A stretch of DNA of 64,000 bases from contig PMLJ01000014.1 of the NCBI GenBank assembly GCA_003158855.1, positions 17,048 to 81,047 on the forward strand, given 5' to 3'. The position numbers were made by a program, and so were the translations under genes. The notes under the pieces were generated by a model, which was given only the letters and a program-made list of their open reading frames with translations, did not search any database and was not told where the DNA came from. Shown here piece after piece: positions 60,255 through 64,000 of this stretch (positions are counted from its first letter, which is position 1; every line of letters starts with the position of its first letter). The stretch is from Acidimicrobiaceae bacterium. GTDB lineage: Bacteria > Actinomycetota > Acidimicrobiia > Acidimicrobiales > RAAP-2.

Positions 60255-61677
60255 CTACCAGGAGAGACTGTAGGGCTCGACCGGCGCGGGAAGCATCGAA
60301 ACGTCGCCCGAGAGGTGCGCGTCGATTGCCGCCGCGGCGCTGCGACCCTCCGCGATGGCCCAGACGATGAGGCTCTGGCCCCTCACGGCGTCGCCGCAGG
60401 CGAAGACGGGGCTCGACCCCGGCACGGCCTCGACCCGCCAGTCGTCGCCGACCAACAGGGTCGCCCTCTGGGTTAGAAAGGACGCCGCGTTGAGCCCCAG
60501 CCCCTCCAGTTCGGGGCCGACGAAGCCGGCGGCGATGAGGACTAGGTCCGCCGGAGCGCGAAAGGTCTCAGCGGCCGCGTGATCCTCGAGCACGATCCCG
60601 CGAAGGCGGTCCGGACCAACGAACTCGAGGGTCTCGGTGGAGAACCTGCGCTCGCCGCCCTCTTCGTGCGCGGATGTGGTCTTGAAGAGCCGGGCCATTG
60701 TCGGCCAGGGCTGGTCGTTCGGGCGCTCGTCGGGCGGGCGGTCCATGATCTCAATCTGCACGACCGACGCGGCACCTTGGCGATGGGCGGTGCCGAGACA
60801 GTCGGCACCGGTGTCGCCGCCACCGAGGATGACGACGTGGCGTCCGTGCGCGTCGATCGGCGAGGCCTCGCCGTCGCGCACGGCTCGGTTGGCCGCCTCG
60901 AGGTAGGTCATGGCGGGATAGACGCCCTCGAGATCGGCTCCCGGCACCGCAATGTGGCGCGGGATGGTCGATCCGACGGCGAGCAGCACCGAGTCGAAGT
61001 TGCGCTGAAGGTCGGCCAGGGGCGATCCCCCGGCTCCTACGGTGACGTTCGTATGGAACTTGATGCCGCACTCGCGCATCACGGCGAGGCGGCGATCGAG
61101 GATGCTCTTCTCCAGTTTGAACTCGGGGATGCCGTAGCGCAGGAGGCCGCCGAGCGCGTCGCTTCGCTCGTAGACGGTGACGGCATGTCCGACGCTGCGC
61201 AGTTGGGCGGCGGCGGCGAGGCCGGCCGGTCCCGATCCGACGATCGCGACGCGCTTGCCCGTCTCTTGGGTGGCTTCTCGCGCCACGTCGAAGCCGTTGG
61301 CGAAGGCGTGCTCGGCCACTTCGTACTCGATGCGCTCAATGGTCACCGGGTCGCTGGCGATGCCGAGCACGCAGGCCGACTCGCACGGCGCCGGGCAGAG
61401 CCGGCCGGTGAACTCCGGAAAATTGTTGGTGCTGAAGAGCTGCTCGGCGGCCTGTCGCCACTTCGACCGGTAGACCTGGTCGTTGAAAACCGGGATCCGG
61501 TTCCCGAGCGGACAGCCCTGCATGCAGAAGGGAATGCCGCAGTCCATGCAGCGAGCCCCCTGCTCGGCGACTGCCTGGTCGTCCTGGGGCTCATACACCT
61601 CGTGCCAGTCGCGCAGCCGTACGGGAACCGGGCGATAGGAAGGTCCCTTGCGGGGGAACTCGAGGAATCCAGTGGGC

Positions 61678-61685
<8 letters not shown>
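60255..61685 (-). CDS. gltD: glutamate synthase small subunit GltD
   Basis: A 476-residue FAD-containing NADPH dehydrogenase that passes electrons to GltB for glutamate formation. N-terminal Fe-S cysteines lie in [17 protein letters not shown] and [13 protein letters not shown]. The FAD fold is [17 protein letters not shown] near 145 and the NADPH fold [15 protein letters not shown] near 290. It overlaps the end of gltB by 8 bp, so the subunits are made together. Glutamate supply links it functionally to the GS-like ligase, and to a GarA-type switch if the FHA protein acts like one. Confidence 0.95.

Positions 61686-64000
<2,315 letters not shown>

Overview
This 64 kb window is a high-GC actinobacterial chromosome segment, most likely from the class Acidimicrobiia or a close relative. 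The evidence is a complete Pup-proteasome locus, a fused CofG/CofH (FbiC) enzyme for coenzyme F420, HelY next to TatC, a DUF4193 protein, and a pgsA-gcvH-FHA-MerR-DUF151 block in the same order as Mycobacterium tuberculosis Rv1822-Rv1829. The split glycine decarboxylase (GcvPA/GcvPB) argues against Mycobacterium itself. Placement at class level is inference. I saw no rRNA, tRNA, CRISPR array, insertion sequence or prophage.

Layout. 1-6.4 kb: TPR-like protein, DinB-like protein, class I aldolase, then the CDP-alcohol transferase/gcvH/FHA/MerR/DUF151 block. 6.5-12.5 kb: APC permease, AcuI-like reductase, alpha/beta hydrolase, membrane proteins and thiD. 12.5-18.2 kb: thiG, a second MerR gene, a PD-(D/E)XK-like protein and gcvT-gcvPA-gcvPB, which with gcvH encode the glycine cleavage system. 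18.2-28.5 kb: a catabolic region with a five-gene meta-cleavage operon (FAH hydrolase, aldehyde dehydrogenase, HpaD-type dioxygenase, acetoacetate-decarboxylase-like enzyme, MarR), a glutamine-synthetase-like ligase, a P450, a PuuD-like amidohydrolase, a decayed luciferase-like monooxygenase and a second APC permease. 28.5-34.2 kb: paired crcB genes, two secreted proteins in gene-poor DNA, an SDR and an HtrA protease. 34.3-38.2 kb: an unrecognised Arg-rich protein, GNAT, DUF4193 and a tandem ThyX-like protein. 38.2-50.6 kb: helY, tatC, tatA, lepB, pafA, prcA, prcB, pup, dop, arc, ferredoxin, trmI and small membrane proteins. 50.7-58.4 kb: tkt-tal-pgi, fbiC and a LOG-family gene. 58.4-64 kb: acyl-CoA ligase and gltBD, with gltB cut by the window edge.

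Two patterns run through the whole window. First, many genes that head a transcription unit lack a Shine-Dalgarno sequence and instead carry TAnnnT exactly 6-7 nt before the start codon, which indicates leaderless transcripts; this was used to choose several starts. Second, many convergent gene pairs overlap by exactly the four bases CTAG, so that both stops are TAG.

The best candidate for an undescribed system is the 18-28.5 kb region. It combines the gamma-glutamylation logic known from aniline, polyamine and alkylamine catabolism (GS-like ligase plus class I GATase hydrolase) with homoprotocatechuate-type ring cleavage, a P450 and an amino-acid/amine permease. The second candidate is the tandem ThyX-like protein, whose two halves keep complementary parts of the ThyX signature.
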